Assembly: GCF_041505935.1 (NCBI RefSeq)
Contig: NZ_CP140110.1
Length of the DNA stretch: 64,000 nt
Reading direction: 5' to 3' (one strand)
Source: Fervidobacterium_A thailandense
Lineage (GTDB): Bacteria; Thermotogota; Thermotogae; Thermotogales; Fervidobacteriaceae
Shown in pieces: positions 35,660-44,343 of this stretch. Position 1 is the stretch's first letter. Each line of letters opens with the position of its first letter. Made by a program: the position numbers and the translations under genes. The notes under the pieces were generated by a model. That model saw nothing but the letters and a program-made list of their open reading frames with translations. It did no database searches and was not told where the DNA came from.

Positions 35660-38600
35660 TCAAACTAACGAGTTCGCGCACACGCTGTTTTTGCCCGAAT
35701 TCTTCGCCACGTACAACCTTTGGTCGGCAAGTCCTATCAACTCGGTCAAAGTCTGACGTTCCGTAACCTCAGCCACGCCAACACTGATCGTAACGTGAAA
35801 TCCGAGGTTAGGTTGCGACTCAGCCTCAACTGACCGTCTGAAGTCCGAACAGAGTGTAGATGCACTGAGTTTATCCATTTCGAGGATTCCCACGAATTCC
35901 TCTCCGCCAAACCTGCCGACGAACCCTTTACCATTCGAGAATTCTTTCAGTTTTCGTGCGAGCCAACGGAGTACCTCATCCCCTTTTGCGTGTCCCATCG
36001 TGTCGTTAATCTTCTTAAAGTCATCGATGTCGAGTATAAAAATTGAGAAGATCTGCCCCTTTTCAAGATACTTCCGATGGTACTCTCCCAGTATGTCCAA
36101 AAACTTCCACCTGTTGTACAACCCGGTCAACGAGTCCAAACTGGATCGTTCTCTGTAAACCGCGGCACGTATTTGTTCGGAGAAGAGTTCCTCCAACAAC
36201 CAGACAATATTTTCTGCTTCCTCAAGACTCTCGTAGTCCATCACTGGTGAACAAAAGTGCACTACGTACCGACAGTACTCGTCAATACTGTCCTTGATCG
36301 TCACCGTAAAAGGATGGAGCCTTATCTCGGTACGTTCGCTATCCAACCCACCAGTCGTTGTGAAAATCTCGCGGATACCGCTCTTCTCGTCGACAACTTC
36401 GACGTGTATCCTCGAGGCCTGGAAAACCTCGTAGATTATGTTCGAGAAAAGCTGCACAATCTTCTCAGGCCCGGACTTAGGATCCAAGGATTTAAAAACC
36501 TCCAGGACAAAGAGGAGGGGATGTGCTTCTCCTTCTTCGCTTCCACTAACCTGTACTTCTGGGTGCGTAATTTCCATCGATCTTGCCAACCTCAGAAGTT
36601 GGCGGCGAGTGAGTTCTCGACGAATATCGTTGCCCTTGAATTTGTAGTATTTCTCTTTGGCCAGGAGTACGTAAAAGAGCGAGAGCTTAGTCCTCTCGAC
36701 AGTGTAAGCGGATTCCCATTTGGCAACTTCCTCAAGGAAGCCTTGTTCATCCAAGGTTGCTATCCTTTCGGCAAAGGAATAAAGTATCTCTTCCCTGAGC
36801 AAGTACACTTCCGAAGTTTTGTAAAACCTCCACGCCCTTAGGAATTCATCATCACTCTCAGCCAGCACAAGCTGGGTTAAATATTCGAACGCCCTTGTTT
36901 TCAGTGCGGGATCCTCTCTGTTTTCCATTATCAAACGTTTCGCTTCATCGAATTTTCCGCACATAACTTCCAGTAGCACGAGTCCCCTGAGGCTTGCACG
37001 TTGGAACCCAGCTCTTTGCTCAATGGATAAAGAGCGTTCGTAACATTTCTTTGCACCCTCGTAGTCGAGTAAGTACGTGCCGAGGAAACCGGCTATGCGC
37101 CAAAAGTACGCTTTAACACTACTATCCAAAGTGTCATCCGTTTCGACAACTTCCTTCAGCCTCCTGAATTCCCTCTCAAACTCCTTGAGTCGTCCGAAAT
37201 AGAGGAGTGCTCGGAGTAAGTTTATCCTCGCGTCGAACGTGCGATAGTAGTACCCCATCCTGTTTGTAAGCTCTATCGCTTTCCTCAAGAAGACGAGGGA
37301 CACCAGTTCCGAGTCGTAAACCGTACTGTAGGAGTTCGCTATCTTCACGGTAATGTGCGTTATGTTGAACGCGTTCGCCAATTCTTCCGCATGACCAAGA
37401 TAACCTTTTGCGCGCCTTCTATCGTAGTACGCTACGCTTGTGCCGAGCAAATGCAAGATCTCCGCTTTGAGTTCGTAGGATTTCCGATTCTTCAACTTGA
37501 GCCTTGCAACAGTGTCCTGCAACTGTCGTTCGTCATGTACCCTATCGTATTTTTTAAAGTGCGCGTAATTGTACAAAAAATCAATCCATGCCTTCTTAAA
37601 TGGCGATACTTTGTCTGAGGTGCATCGCAACCCGAGGCAAGCGTCGTATTCCTCCAGAACAAAGTTCCGAAGAATCTTCAAGAGTGGGTCCTCAGGTTCC
37701 CAGTTTCTGAGAAACTCTTCGAGAATCAGGTGTGAAGTTTGATAGATGTATTTGAGTAATAGGAATTGGAACGCGTAACTGTTCAATCTATCCATCACCT
37801 TCAGAAGTTCGTACACACGCTTGAGCACGTACTGGATTCGCGTTGGGGATGCTGCATAGTCATCGAGTCTGCACCGTACGAAGCGAAGGTACATAACAAC
37901 CGCTCTTTCCAAACAACCGGCCTTTTCCCAGTGCACTCCACTCCAGAATTTCCCCAGTGTGTACGAATCGTCGAACACAGAGAGGTTTCTGGCGATAGCC
38001 GAGTGTAGACGTCTCCTCTCGTCCGGATCCAAAGACGCATACATCCGCTCGTAGGTAAGAGGATCGAATGTGAAGTCCAGATTCCTTCTGAAAATCACGG
38101 AGTTTTTGTAGGCTCGCTCGAGTAGCTCTTCCAACTCGTAACCGAAAGTACGACAGTAAACTTGGAGCTCTTTCAGCTTAAACTTTGGTCCCAAGATGGT
38201 GAGATTTGCGAAATCAAGATCTTTGTTTCCAAAGCGGGGGCTTTCATCGCAATTTTTCAACGTTCGTTGTACTTTTACCGTACGTGTCGCACTCGTTTTC
38301 GCATTAAGCGCTATAACAACGAACGAATGTTCCTCATTTCCTGCCACCTTTTTTAGCAACCTAAAAAATTCGTGCACGAAAAGGTCCGCCTCATCGTAGT
38401 TGTCCACCACAAAAAGGACTCCTTTACCCATGGTTCTTACAAGACCAGTGAGCTCGTACGCTACAGTGTCGAATCGGCAGTTCTCGTACAGGCACCTGAA
38501 AAGCGATTCCTCGACTGGAACATTCAAAGCATCCGCGTAACGAACCAGGTGCCTGAGTATGTTCATAAAATCACTTTTGATGGGCACAACGAACCATTCA

Positions 38601-39394
38601 TCCATGACTTCCGGGACCAAATGCCTCGAGAGTGCATCAAGAAACGTTATATCAACGCCTTCGAGTTGTACCACCTGAAAACCTTTAAGGCCCTGGAGTT
38701 CTTTCTTCAAGTTCCTTACAACTTCATCGATATACTCCAGACTTGCTACGTGCAGTGTGTAGTACTTATCACCGAACACGGTTTTCCTGAACGTGTCCAA
38801 GTACGTTCCATCCGTATCGATTCTCTCGACAACATTCTCGAGCAATCTCAACGATGATTCAACGTTACTCTGTCCAAGCGTGTGCTCTTCCGAAAGCACG
38901 AATATCGAATCGTTGCTCGACGAAAGATCGGCAAGTCTTGTTGAGGAGAGGGGAACTGGAGGGATAAACGTGAAATCGCCAGCAAATTCAAATACGTCAT
39001 CAAAACTGAAGTAAGGTATAGTGGGAACGAACCCATTCCTGATTGCCCACGCCAATTCCGTAAGACGTTCGATCAACTTTTGTCTTTGCGGCATCGACAA
39101 TTTATCAAGTGATACTCTGTCACCCAGAGCACCAAGGTACGTTACGTAATAAAAATCTTCGATTTCCCGCACCTCCGCAGGAACGGCGAAAAAGTCAAGC
39201 CAAGTAAACGAGTTCTGATACTTAACAAACTTATCAAAATCACCCGCAACGTGCTTCGAAATCTTGCGCACGAGTACATCGTCATTTCTCGACTTCTGAA
39301 ATTCTTCCCCACCCCATGCCAAGTTTCCGAACAATCCGGAGCCTCGTTCCTTCGTAGTGATCCGCCCCTTTTCCTTTTCTGTCGTAAACGTCAC
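35660..39394 (-). CDS. Giant multidomain diguanylate cyclase: degenerate NTPase, helical repeats, GAF-like, GGDEF
   Basis: The 1244-residue protein is a diverged sister of the next gene. The N-terminal 200 residues are similar in style but further from any kinase. An ATPase-like part keeps a Walker B segment (GVLFVVDNYDEADLF), but no GxxxxGK[ST] Walker A can be found, so ATP hydrolysis is unlikely. Long TPR-like repeats follow (SVKAYFWRIAGFLGTYLLDYEGAKKCYERSL). A region that may be GAF-like precedes the GGDEF domain, which has DSLTGLYNRWKFL, DIDDFKKINDTMGHAKGDEVL and the active site GGEEF, intact. Its ATG overlaps the stop of the DHH gene (ATGA), so the two are co-translated. Confidence 0.85.
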   Translation of the reverse strand: MTFTTEKEKGRITTKERGSGLFGNLAWGGEEFQKSRNDDVLVRKISKHVAGDFDKFVKYQNSFTWLDFFAVPAEVREIEDFYYVTYLGALGDRVSLDKLSMPQRQKLIERLTELAWAIRNGFVPTIPYFSFDDVFEFAGDFTFIPPVPLSSTRLADLSSSNDSIFVLSEEHTLGQSNVESSLRLLENVVERIDTDGTYLDTFRKTVFGDKYYTLHVASLEYIDEVVRNLKKELQGLKGFQVVQLEGVDITFLDALSRHLVPEVMDEWFVVPIKSDFMNILRHLVRYADALNVPVEESLFRCLYENCRFDTVAYELTGLVRTMGKGVLFVVDNYDEADLFVHEFFRLLKKVAGNEEHSFVVIALNAKTSATRTVKVQRTLKNCDESPRFGNKDLDFANLTILGPKFKLKELQVYCRTFGYELEELLERAYKNSVIFRRNLDFTFDPLTYERMYASLDPDERRRLHSAIARNLSVFDDSYTLGKFWSGVHWEKAGCLERAVVMYLRFVRCRLDDYAASPTRIQYVLKRVYELLKVMDRLNSYAFQFLLLKYIYQTSHLILEEFLRNWEPEDPLLKILRNFVLEEYDACLGLRCTSDKVSPFKKAWIDFLYNYAHFKKYDRVHDERQLQDTVARLKLKNRKSYELKAEILHLLGTSVAYYDRRRAKGYLGHAEELANAFNITHITVKIANSYSTVYDSELVSLVFLRKAIELTNRMGYYYRTFDARINLLRALLYFGRLKEFEREFRRLKEVVETDDTLDSSVKAYFWRIAGFLGTYLLDYEGAKKCYERSLSIEQRAGFQRASLRGLVLLEVMCGKFDEAKRLIMENREDPALKTRAFEYLTQLVLAESDDEFLRAWRFYKTSEVYLLREEILYSFAERIATLDEQGFLEEVAKWESAYTVERTKLSLFYVLLAKEKYYKFKGNDIRRELTRRQLLRLARSMEITHPEVQVSGSEEGEAHPLLFVLEVFKSLDPKSGPEKIVQLFSNIIYEVFQASRIHVEVVDEKSGIREIFTTTGGLDSERTEIRLHPFTVTIKDSIDEYCRYVVHFCSPVMDYESLEEAENIVWLLEELFSEQIRAAVYRERSSLDSLTGLYNRWKFLDILGEYHRKYLEKGQIFSIFILDIDDFKKINDTMGHAKGDEVLRWLARKLKEFSNGKGFVGRFGGEEFVGILEMDKLSASTLCSDFRRSVEAESQPNLGFHVTISVGVAEVTERQTLTELIGLADQRLYVAKNSGKNSVCANSLV

Positions 39395-40386
39395 CCCACA
39401 GAACCTGCTGAAATTTGTATACTCATCAGTGCTCTTGCTTCTTTCAAAACCTCATCGATGATTGCGAAAAGATCACCCTTCAAGGTACAACCCGCGGCTC
39501 GCGGATGTCCCCCTCCACCGAGCAAAACCGCAAGCTTGCTACAGTCGAACCAATCTTTCGAGCGGAAGCTTACGTGCACCTCACCGTCTGTGTACTCGGA
39601 GAAGAATATCGCCAGCTCGACTCCTCTGATGGATCTGAGCTCTCCGACGAAACCACCACTGTCATCTTCGTTGCAGTTGTTCTTTTCGTAATCTTCTTTC
39701 GAAAGGTACGAGTAAACCAACTGACCGTTCATTTCCATTCGCAGATGCTGAATCATCGTGGACAACAGGTTGAACTGCTCGATGCGTTTGTTTTCGAATA
39801 TTCTGGAAACAAGGTACGCCTTCGCTCCCATCGATACGAGTTTTGCCGCATCCGAAAACGCGAGTTCGTCGGCGTTGGAGTATCTGAAAAAACCCGTATC
39901 GGTTGCAATACCCATAAGGTTTATCGTTGCCAATCGTTCGTCGTATGGTACCTCGAGTGCTTGGTTCAGTCTAAAGACCATCTGCGCGGTTGAACCGAAC
40001 TTCGTATCAACCCAATTGTGCGTTCCAAAAAGCGTGTTTGTACCGTGGTGGTCGATCACGCACACGGTTCGCCCGTTGAAAAAGTTTTGGAACCGGCCAA
40101 CACGATCCGGACTGGACGCATCAACACAGATGACCAAATCGGGGGAGAAACCGGAGTTTTCTATCTCCTCATAGGACCTTACAATACCCGTTTCCTCGAA
40201 GTCGTAGAAATACCACGGAATCCGCCAATCGATACCTGCCACTACATCTTTACCCAGTCGTGACAAACCAATAGACAAGCTTAAAACCGAGCTAATGTCA
40301 TCACCGTCGGGCATTATGTGTCCGACGACGAGGATCTTACCTGCGTTCGAAATTTCTGCTACAATAGAGAGGAAATCCCTGTTCAT
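39391..40386 (-). CDS. DHH-DHHA1 phosphoesterase (NrnA-like nanoRNase/pAp or pNpN phosphatase)
   Basis: The 331-residue Mn2+-dependent phosphoesterase has a DHH domain (VGHIMPDGDDISS, VDASSPDRVG, CVIDHHGTNTLFG) and a C-terminal DHHA1 domain ending LGGGGHPRAAGCTL. Stand-alone DHH-DHHA1 enzymes degrade short oligonucleotides, pAp and linear dinucleotides such as pApA or pGpG; a T. maritima member is known to cleave pApA. The start ATG 40386 has GAAGGAGG upstream; the longer frame to 40410 is not needed. It is the first gene of the long run and overlaps a diguanylate cyclase gene, so pGpG removal is an attractive role, but that is inference. Confidence 0.92.
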   Translation of the reverse strand: MNRDFLSIVAEISNAGKILVVGHIMPDGDDISSVLSLSIGLSRLGKDVVAGIDWRIPWYFYDFEETGIVRSYEEIENSGFSPDLVICVDASSPDRVGRFQNFFNGRTVCVIDHHGTNTLFGTHNWVDTKFGSTAQMVFRLNQALEVPYDERLATINLMGIATDTGFFRYSNADELAFSDAAKLVSMGAKAYLVSRIFENKRIEQFNLLSTMIQHLRMEMNGQLVYSYLSKEDYEKNNCNEDDSGGFVGELRSIRGVELAIFFSEYTDGEVHVSFRSKDWFDCSKLAVLLGGGGHPRAAGCTLKGDLFAIIDEVLKEARALMSIQISAGSVG

Positions 40387-40443
40387 CTCACGTCCTCCTT
40401 CTGAGTCCACTCAAGTTTACTATTAGAGTCTTGGCTTTAGTTT

Positions 40444-40452
40444 ATTATACCA
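40444..40452 (-). promoter_or_regulatory. Extended -10 promoter of the long minus-strand run
   Basis: The minus strand reads TGGTATAAT about 58 bases before the DHH gene start. No -35 box close to TTGACA is found at 16-18 bases; the TG extension likely compensates. It sits in the divergent gap with the permease gene at 40486. Confidence 0.55.
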
Positions 40453-40485
40453 CAAAAAAGCAAAACAAACGCTTGGGGTGATGAG

Positions 40486-41844
40486 ATGGTAGCTTTAATA
40501 TTCACAATCCACCTCTTTTTCGCTACCGTGTACTTGGTTATAAAAGAGCCGGAGGTGGTTGTGAAAAACAGGAAGATAATCTTCGATTATGCGCGCGTTT
40601 CCCTCGGTGTTCTCGGACTCTTGATCGCTTCCGGTATCGCGTCGTTGACCACGGTAAAGGAAGCGATTATGCCACAGATGAACATCGTGCCGTGGCAAAT
40701 TCTGATCATCTTCTTCGGCTCGGCCTATATCTGTTCTTCGCTCGATGAATCCGGTGTTCTGAAGTTTGTGGCGTACAAATTCGCAACGAACACAAAGAAT
40801 GGAAGAGAGTTATTTTTCAAACTCACGCTACTGGCCGGTATATTAACGGTCTTTACCTCAAACGATATCGTCACCTTAACACTCACACCAATTATAGTTT
40901 ACATAGCCCAGTATGCACACATAGACCCCTTGCCGTACTTGATAACTACGTTCTTCACGTCCAACACTTGGAGTATGTTCTTCTACATTGGAAATCCAAC
41001 CAATGTGATCGTCGCGCAAGCGTACCGTCTTAACTTTGCCACGTACGCCAAGTACATGTTTCTTCCCACGCTTACCGCAATCCTCACATCCATAATCGGT
41101 TTCTACTTGCGCTACAGGAACAAACTCCCGGAAAGCATCACGTTGGAGTCGAAAGAATCTTTCAGCCTTGATAAGGTTATTAAGGATAAAAGGTACGCCT
41201 TCTTGTCGTCCGCGTTTTTCGTGGTATTCTTTTTTACCATAGCACTTGGCGATGTCGTTGGGATTGAACTATGGAAAGCCATCTCGATCTTTTCAGCCAT
41301 ATACTTGCTCTTAAATCTCGCATTCTCGGACGTTTTATCGACTCGCGATGAGGTAGTAGTAGAGATGGGAAGATTCGACTATAACTTGACATTTTTAGTG
41401 GATACACTCAGAAGGGTACCATGGAAGATGCTACCAATGGTCGTTACCTTCTTTGTGTTTGTTCACATCTTCACCACTTTCGGATTAACGAGGTACCTGT
41501 CAACGTTTTTCAGCTTCCGTGACGAGCTCATCGGAACGGTTGTAACCTCGTTCGTTTCGGCCTTCGCTGCCAACATCATGATAAACCAGCCGATGACCAT
41601 TTTCTTCGCCCAAATGCTCTACGACAGACCTGTCAACTATGCGATGAGTTTGGTACTCGGTTCAAACATAGGCGGGAACATCACATTGATAGGTGCCCTT
41701 GCGGGTGTCATGTGGTCACGAATTCTCAAGTATTACAACATCGAGATGAACAACAAAAAATTCACAAGGGAAACCTTTCTTATCGCCATGCTCGTACTTT
41801 TGTTCTCAAGCCTGGCAATACACTTATTTACGAAAATCTTCTAA
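40486..41844 (+). CDS. ArsB/NhaD-type ion transporter (permease 3)
   Basis: This is a 452-residue polytopic membrane protein of the same superfamily as the two permeases at 13145-15685, but more distant. Motifs include FTSNDIVTLTLTPIIVYI (N-D swapped from the usual DN), SNTWSMFFYIGNPTNVIVAQ, and in the second half FAANIMINQPMTIFFAQML and GSNIGGNITLIGALAGVMW. It starts at ATG 40486 after GGGGTGATGAG. The substrate is unknown; arsenite, Na+/H+ or an organic anion are all possible in the family. It is the first gene of a plus-strand block. Confidence 0.82.
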   Translation: MVALIFTIHLFFATVYLVIKEPEVVVKNRKIIFDYARVSLGVLGLLIASGIASLTTVKEAIMPQMNIVPWQILIIFFGSAYICSSLDESGVLKFVAYKFATNTKNGRELFFKLTLLAGILTVFTSNDIVTLTLTPIIVYIAQYAHIDPLPYLITTFFTSNTWSMFFYIGNPTNVIVAQAYRLNFATYAKYMFLPTLTAILTSIIGFYLRYRNKLPESITLESKESFSLDKVIKDKRYAFLSSAFFVVFFFTIALGDVVGIELWKAISIFSAIYLLLNLAFSDVLSTRDEVVVEMGRFDYNLTFLVDTLRRVPWKMLPMVVTFFVFVHIFTTFGLTRYLSTFFSFRDELIGTVVTSFVSAFAANIMINQPMTIFFAQMLYDRPVNYAMSLVLGSNIGGNITLIGALAGVMWSRILKYYNIEMNNKKFTRETFLIAMLVLLFSSLAIHLFTKIF

Positions 41845-41899
41845 TGGCGATTGATTTTTTCCAGTTGAATGATAACATATACCTGAAAGGAGGTAAAGT

Positions 41900-42625
41900 A
41901 TGCCACAGGCAAGTCTCCTCTCAAACCTTTTGGTACTCGCTTTGGAGTACATCTGGTCTTCTATTATCGTGTTGTTAGCCTTGCGATTCATAAAAAAAGA
42001 AGGTGCATACGTTGCCTTGGCAACGCTCATCATTGCATCTAACCTCGGTGTTGCCAAACTTTTCAACCTCTTCAACCTGGAAGTAACCGCCGCGAACATG
42101 AGCATGGGGATGGCGTTTGTGATTTACTCGATAGTCACCGAAGTGTACGGTAAAAGGGAAGGCCAGAAGGCTGTCTGGGTTGGTTTCTTCGCACAGTTCG
42201 CCTTTGTTATGCTTGGCTTGATTTACACAAGTTACGTACCGTCACAAAACGACTTTGCTCAAAGTTACTTGAGCCAAGCTTTCTCGATAACACCTCGAAT
42301 AGCACTTGCCAGCTGGATCGCGTACATACTATCCGGCTATACCGCCGTTTTCATCCACAACGCCTTGAAGCAAAAGACAAAACTCTGGTTCAGGAACAAC
42401 TTAGCCACGAAAGTTGGACAGATAGTCGATAACCTGGTCTTTGTGACGATAGCGTTCCTCGGCCTTGTGGACTTCCGAACTTACCTAAGCATATTCCTCA
42501 CAACAACACTGGTAGAATTCGTCCTCGATTACGTCGACACATGGGTCGTTTACGTCGGGGTTAGGTTCCTTAAAGCGGAAGATGGAGAAAATGAGAGTTT
42601 GGAGGACTTGACAGCGAACGGATAA
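41900..42625 (+). CDS. Queuosine precursor transporter (YhhQ/DUF165 family)
   Basis: This is a 241-residue membrane protein with about six helices. Typical family segments are GMAFVIYSIVTEVYGKREGQKAVWVGFFAQF (the TEvyG motif) and the C-terminal DNLVFVTIAFLG with YVDTWVVYVGVRFL. Relatives import queuine or preQ precursors for tRNA modification. AGGAGGTAAAGT precedes the ATG. I saw no preQ1 riboswitch in the 55 bases upstream. The gene follows the permease but looks functionally separate; a terminator follows at 42665. Confidence 0.88.
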   Translation: MPQASLLSNLLVLALEYIWSSIIVLLALRFIKKEGAYVALATLIIASNLGVAKLFNLFNLEVTAANMSMGMAFVIYSIVTEVYGKREGQKAVWVGFFAQFAFVMLGLIYTSYVPSQNDFAQSYLSQAFSITPRIALASWIAYILSGYTAVFIHNALKQKTKLWFRNNLATKVGQIVDNLVFVTIAFLGLVDFRTYLSIFLTTTLVEFVLDYVDTWVVYVGVRFLKAEDGENESLEDLTANG

Positions 42626-42664
42626 AAGTGGGGGTTCTGAAGTACCGAGGACGTGGAAAAATGA

Positions 42665-42695
42665 AGCGGGGCAAAATTAGGAGCCCCGCTTTTTG
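42665..42695 (+). terminator. Rho-independent terminator
   Basis: AGCGGGGC and GCCCCGCT form an 8-bp GC stem around a ten-base loop, followed directly by TTTTTG. It separates the transporter gene from flgA. Confidence 0.9.
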
Positions 42696-42738
42696 TTGAA
42701 AAATGATATAGGTAGAGAACTATCAGGGAGGTTTCCAA

Positions 42739-43707
42739 GTGAGCTATTGTGCAGAGCGTTCAAGCTTAATGGTGAAGTTTTTCTTCATATTGACGATCGT
42801 ACCGGTTTTGAGCGGCTTCGGTTATAAAGTCGTTTTCGCCGATCGTGCAACAACATTCGGTGGACCGGTTACGATGAACGAACTTGTGCTCGAAAGTGAT
42901 ATACCGGCAGAAGTACTCAAAGGTATTGTGGTGGCCTATGTACCAAGCGGGGCAACAACAAGTCTCGATAAAAGACTCCTCGTTACGTTGCTCAAAAGAA
43001 AAGTCAGAGAACTCGAGGTCGATCTTGGACAATCCAACGTTGTGTGGATCGAGGCAAAGAGGGAACCAACCGAACGGGAACTGAAAGAGACCATTGTCAC
43101 CAGCGATGAAGAGCTCATCAAACTTGTACACGAAGAGCTTTACAATTACTATCCACGTGAGACCAAGTTCGAGCTGAGGTCGAAAACGGGCACGATTCCG
43201 AAGCATACGGACTTTTCTGTGAGCGTAAATATAAGCAACAAAGCCACTCCCAGCGTTCGTGTTACGTTCAGAAACGCTGGAAAAGTGGTTGGATACGTGC
43301 TCTATCAATTCTCCGCGTCCCTTATGAGGAAAGTAGCGGTCGCCAATAGAAGAATTAATAAGGACGAGGTTATAAGCGCTTCCGATGTTAAGTTCGTTGA
43401 AACGAACATCTTCTCACTCGTGAAGGCACCAGTGTTCGAGGAAGATCTTCCACTTTTCGCTCGAAAAAACTTTTTGAAAGAAGAAGTACTTGATTTAAAG
43501 TACCTCGACGAGGTCCCAACGATTTTGAAGGGGCAACTTACCCGGGCTTTCAGTGTTGTCGGTGGTGTAACGGTCTCAACTCTCGTACAAGCTCTCGAAA
43601 GTGGTTATGCGGGGAACGTGGTAAGTGTCAAAACCGTTGATGGTAGCGTTATCTTGAAGGGAATAGTCATGGACGACGGTACAGTAATCGTGTTGGAGGT
43701 GAAGTGA
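42739..43707 (+). CDS. flgA: Flagellar P-ring chaperone FlgA
   Basis: FlgA is a periplasmic chaperone for P-ring (FlgI) assembly. The 322-residue product starts at GTG 42739 (GGGAGG seven bases upstream) and has a hydrophobic export signal (KFFFILTIVPVLSGFGY). The C-terminal half carries the SAF-type pattern RKVAVANRRINKDEVISASDVKFVETN, then GQLTRAFSVVGGVTVSTLVQA and SVKTVDGSVILKGIVMDDGTVIV. The last part matches the FlgA end (VxVxNxxSGKxxxGxV). It is longer than most FlgA (about 220-250). The stop overlaps the flgH start (TGATG). Confidence 0.9.
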   Translation: MSYCAERSSLMVKFFFILTIVPVLSGFGYKVVFADRATTFGGPVTMNELVLESDIPAEVLKGIVVAYVPSGATTSLDKRLLVTLLKRKVRELEVDLGQSNVVWIEAKREPTERELKETIVTSDEELIKLVHEELYNYYPRETKFELRSKTGTIPKHTDFSVSVNISNKATPSVRVTFRNAGKVVGYVLYQFSASLMRKVAVANRRINKDEVISASDVKFVETNIFSLVKAPVFEEDLPLFARKNFLKEEVLDLKYLDEVPTILKGQLTRAFSVVGGVTVSTLVQALESGYAGNVVSVKTVDGSVILKGIVMDDGTVIVLEVK

Positions 43708-44306
43708 TGAAAAAGCTCTTCGGAATGGTTGTGCTACTGGTTGTGACTGTTTCGATGCTTGGGACATCACTGTACACGAATTCAAACAATCCGCAATTCA
43801 AGAATCTGATCGGAACTTACAAACCAACCAAGGTGGGGGACTACATAACTATCGTGGTTTACGAGTCACCACGTATTTCAACCTCTTCGCAGGTGAATTC
43901 ACTTGCAAGTGCGTTCCTGAACGCACTTAACACCGGTACAAAGTTGATTGGACTCGATCTCAGCAGATACCTCCCAAACACCGCTCAGCCAACTGATAAG
44001 AGGGATAACAAAAGCCAAGCAAATGCTGTAGTTGAATTAACAGCAGTCGTTAAAGACGTCGACAGCACCGGAAAACTTTTCGTCGAGGGAAGAAAGCAGA
44101 TAAAGGTTGGAAACGACTTAAGGGAAATCATCGTAACTGGATGGGTGCATCCAGATAGCATCAAACCAGGTAATCTGGTCAACTCGACTGACCTGATCAA
44201 CGCTCAAATTTGGGAAAACGGAAAGATCGTGTTCCAGGACGAGCCACAGCAAAGCTCCTGGCTCGGTTTAATCTTAGCTTCCATCGCAAGTTTATTTAGG
44301 TTTTAA
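43707..44306 (+). CDS. flgH: Flagellar L-ring protein FlgH (without lipobox)
   Basis: FlgH forms the outer-membrane L ring around the flagellar rod. The 199-residue product has the family core VGDYITIVVYES, the repeat-rich middle, and LFVEGRKQIKVGNDLREIIVTGWVHPDSI with LVNSTDLINAQI. In most bacteria FlgH is a lipoprotein with an L-x-G-C lipobox. Here the signal reads VSMLGTSLYTNSN, with Thr where Cys is expected and no Cys nearby, so it is probably not lipidated. It lies between flgA and flgI with tight spacing. Confidence 0.93.
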   Translation: MKKLFGMVVLLVVTVSMLGTSLYTNSNNPQFKNLIGTYKPTKVGDYITIVVYESPRISTSSQVNSLASAFLNALNTGTKLIGLDLSRYLPNTAQPTDKRDNKSQANAVVELTAVVKDVDSTGKLFVEGRKQIKVGNDLREIIVTGWVHPDSIKPGNLVNSTDLINAQIWENGKIVFQDEPQQSSWLGLILASIASLFRF

Positions 44307-44343
44307 CAATGAAAGGAAAACGTTGAAAGGAAGGAGATTCGGT

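Noticed and set aside
36257..36841. 194-codon plus-strand open frame inside the giant GGDEF gene
   Set aside because: It is antisense to a continuous 1244-codon gene with an intact GGEEF domain.
41845..41899. Possible preQ1 riboswitch before the queuosine-precursor transporter
   Set aside because: Only 55 bases are available and no pseudoknot-like stem with the A-rich tail was found.
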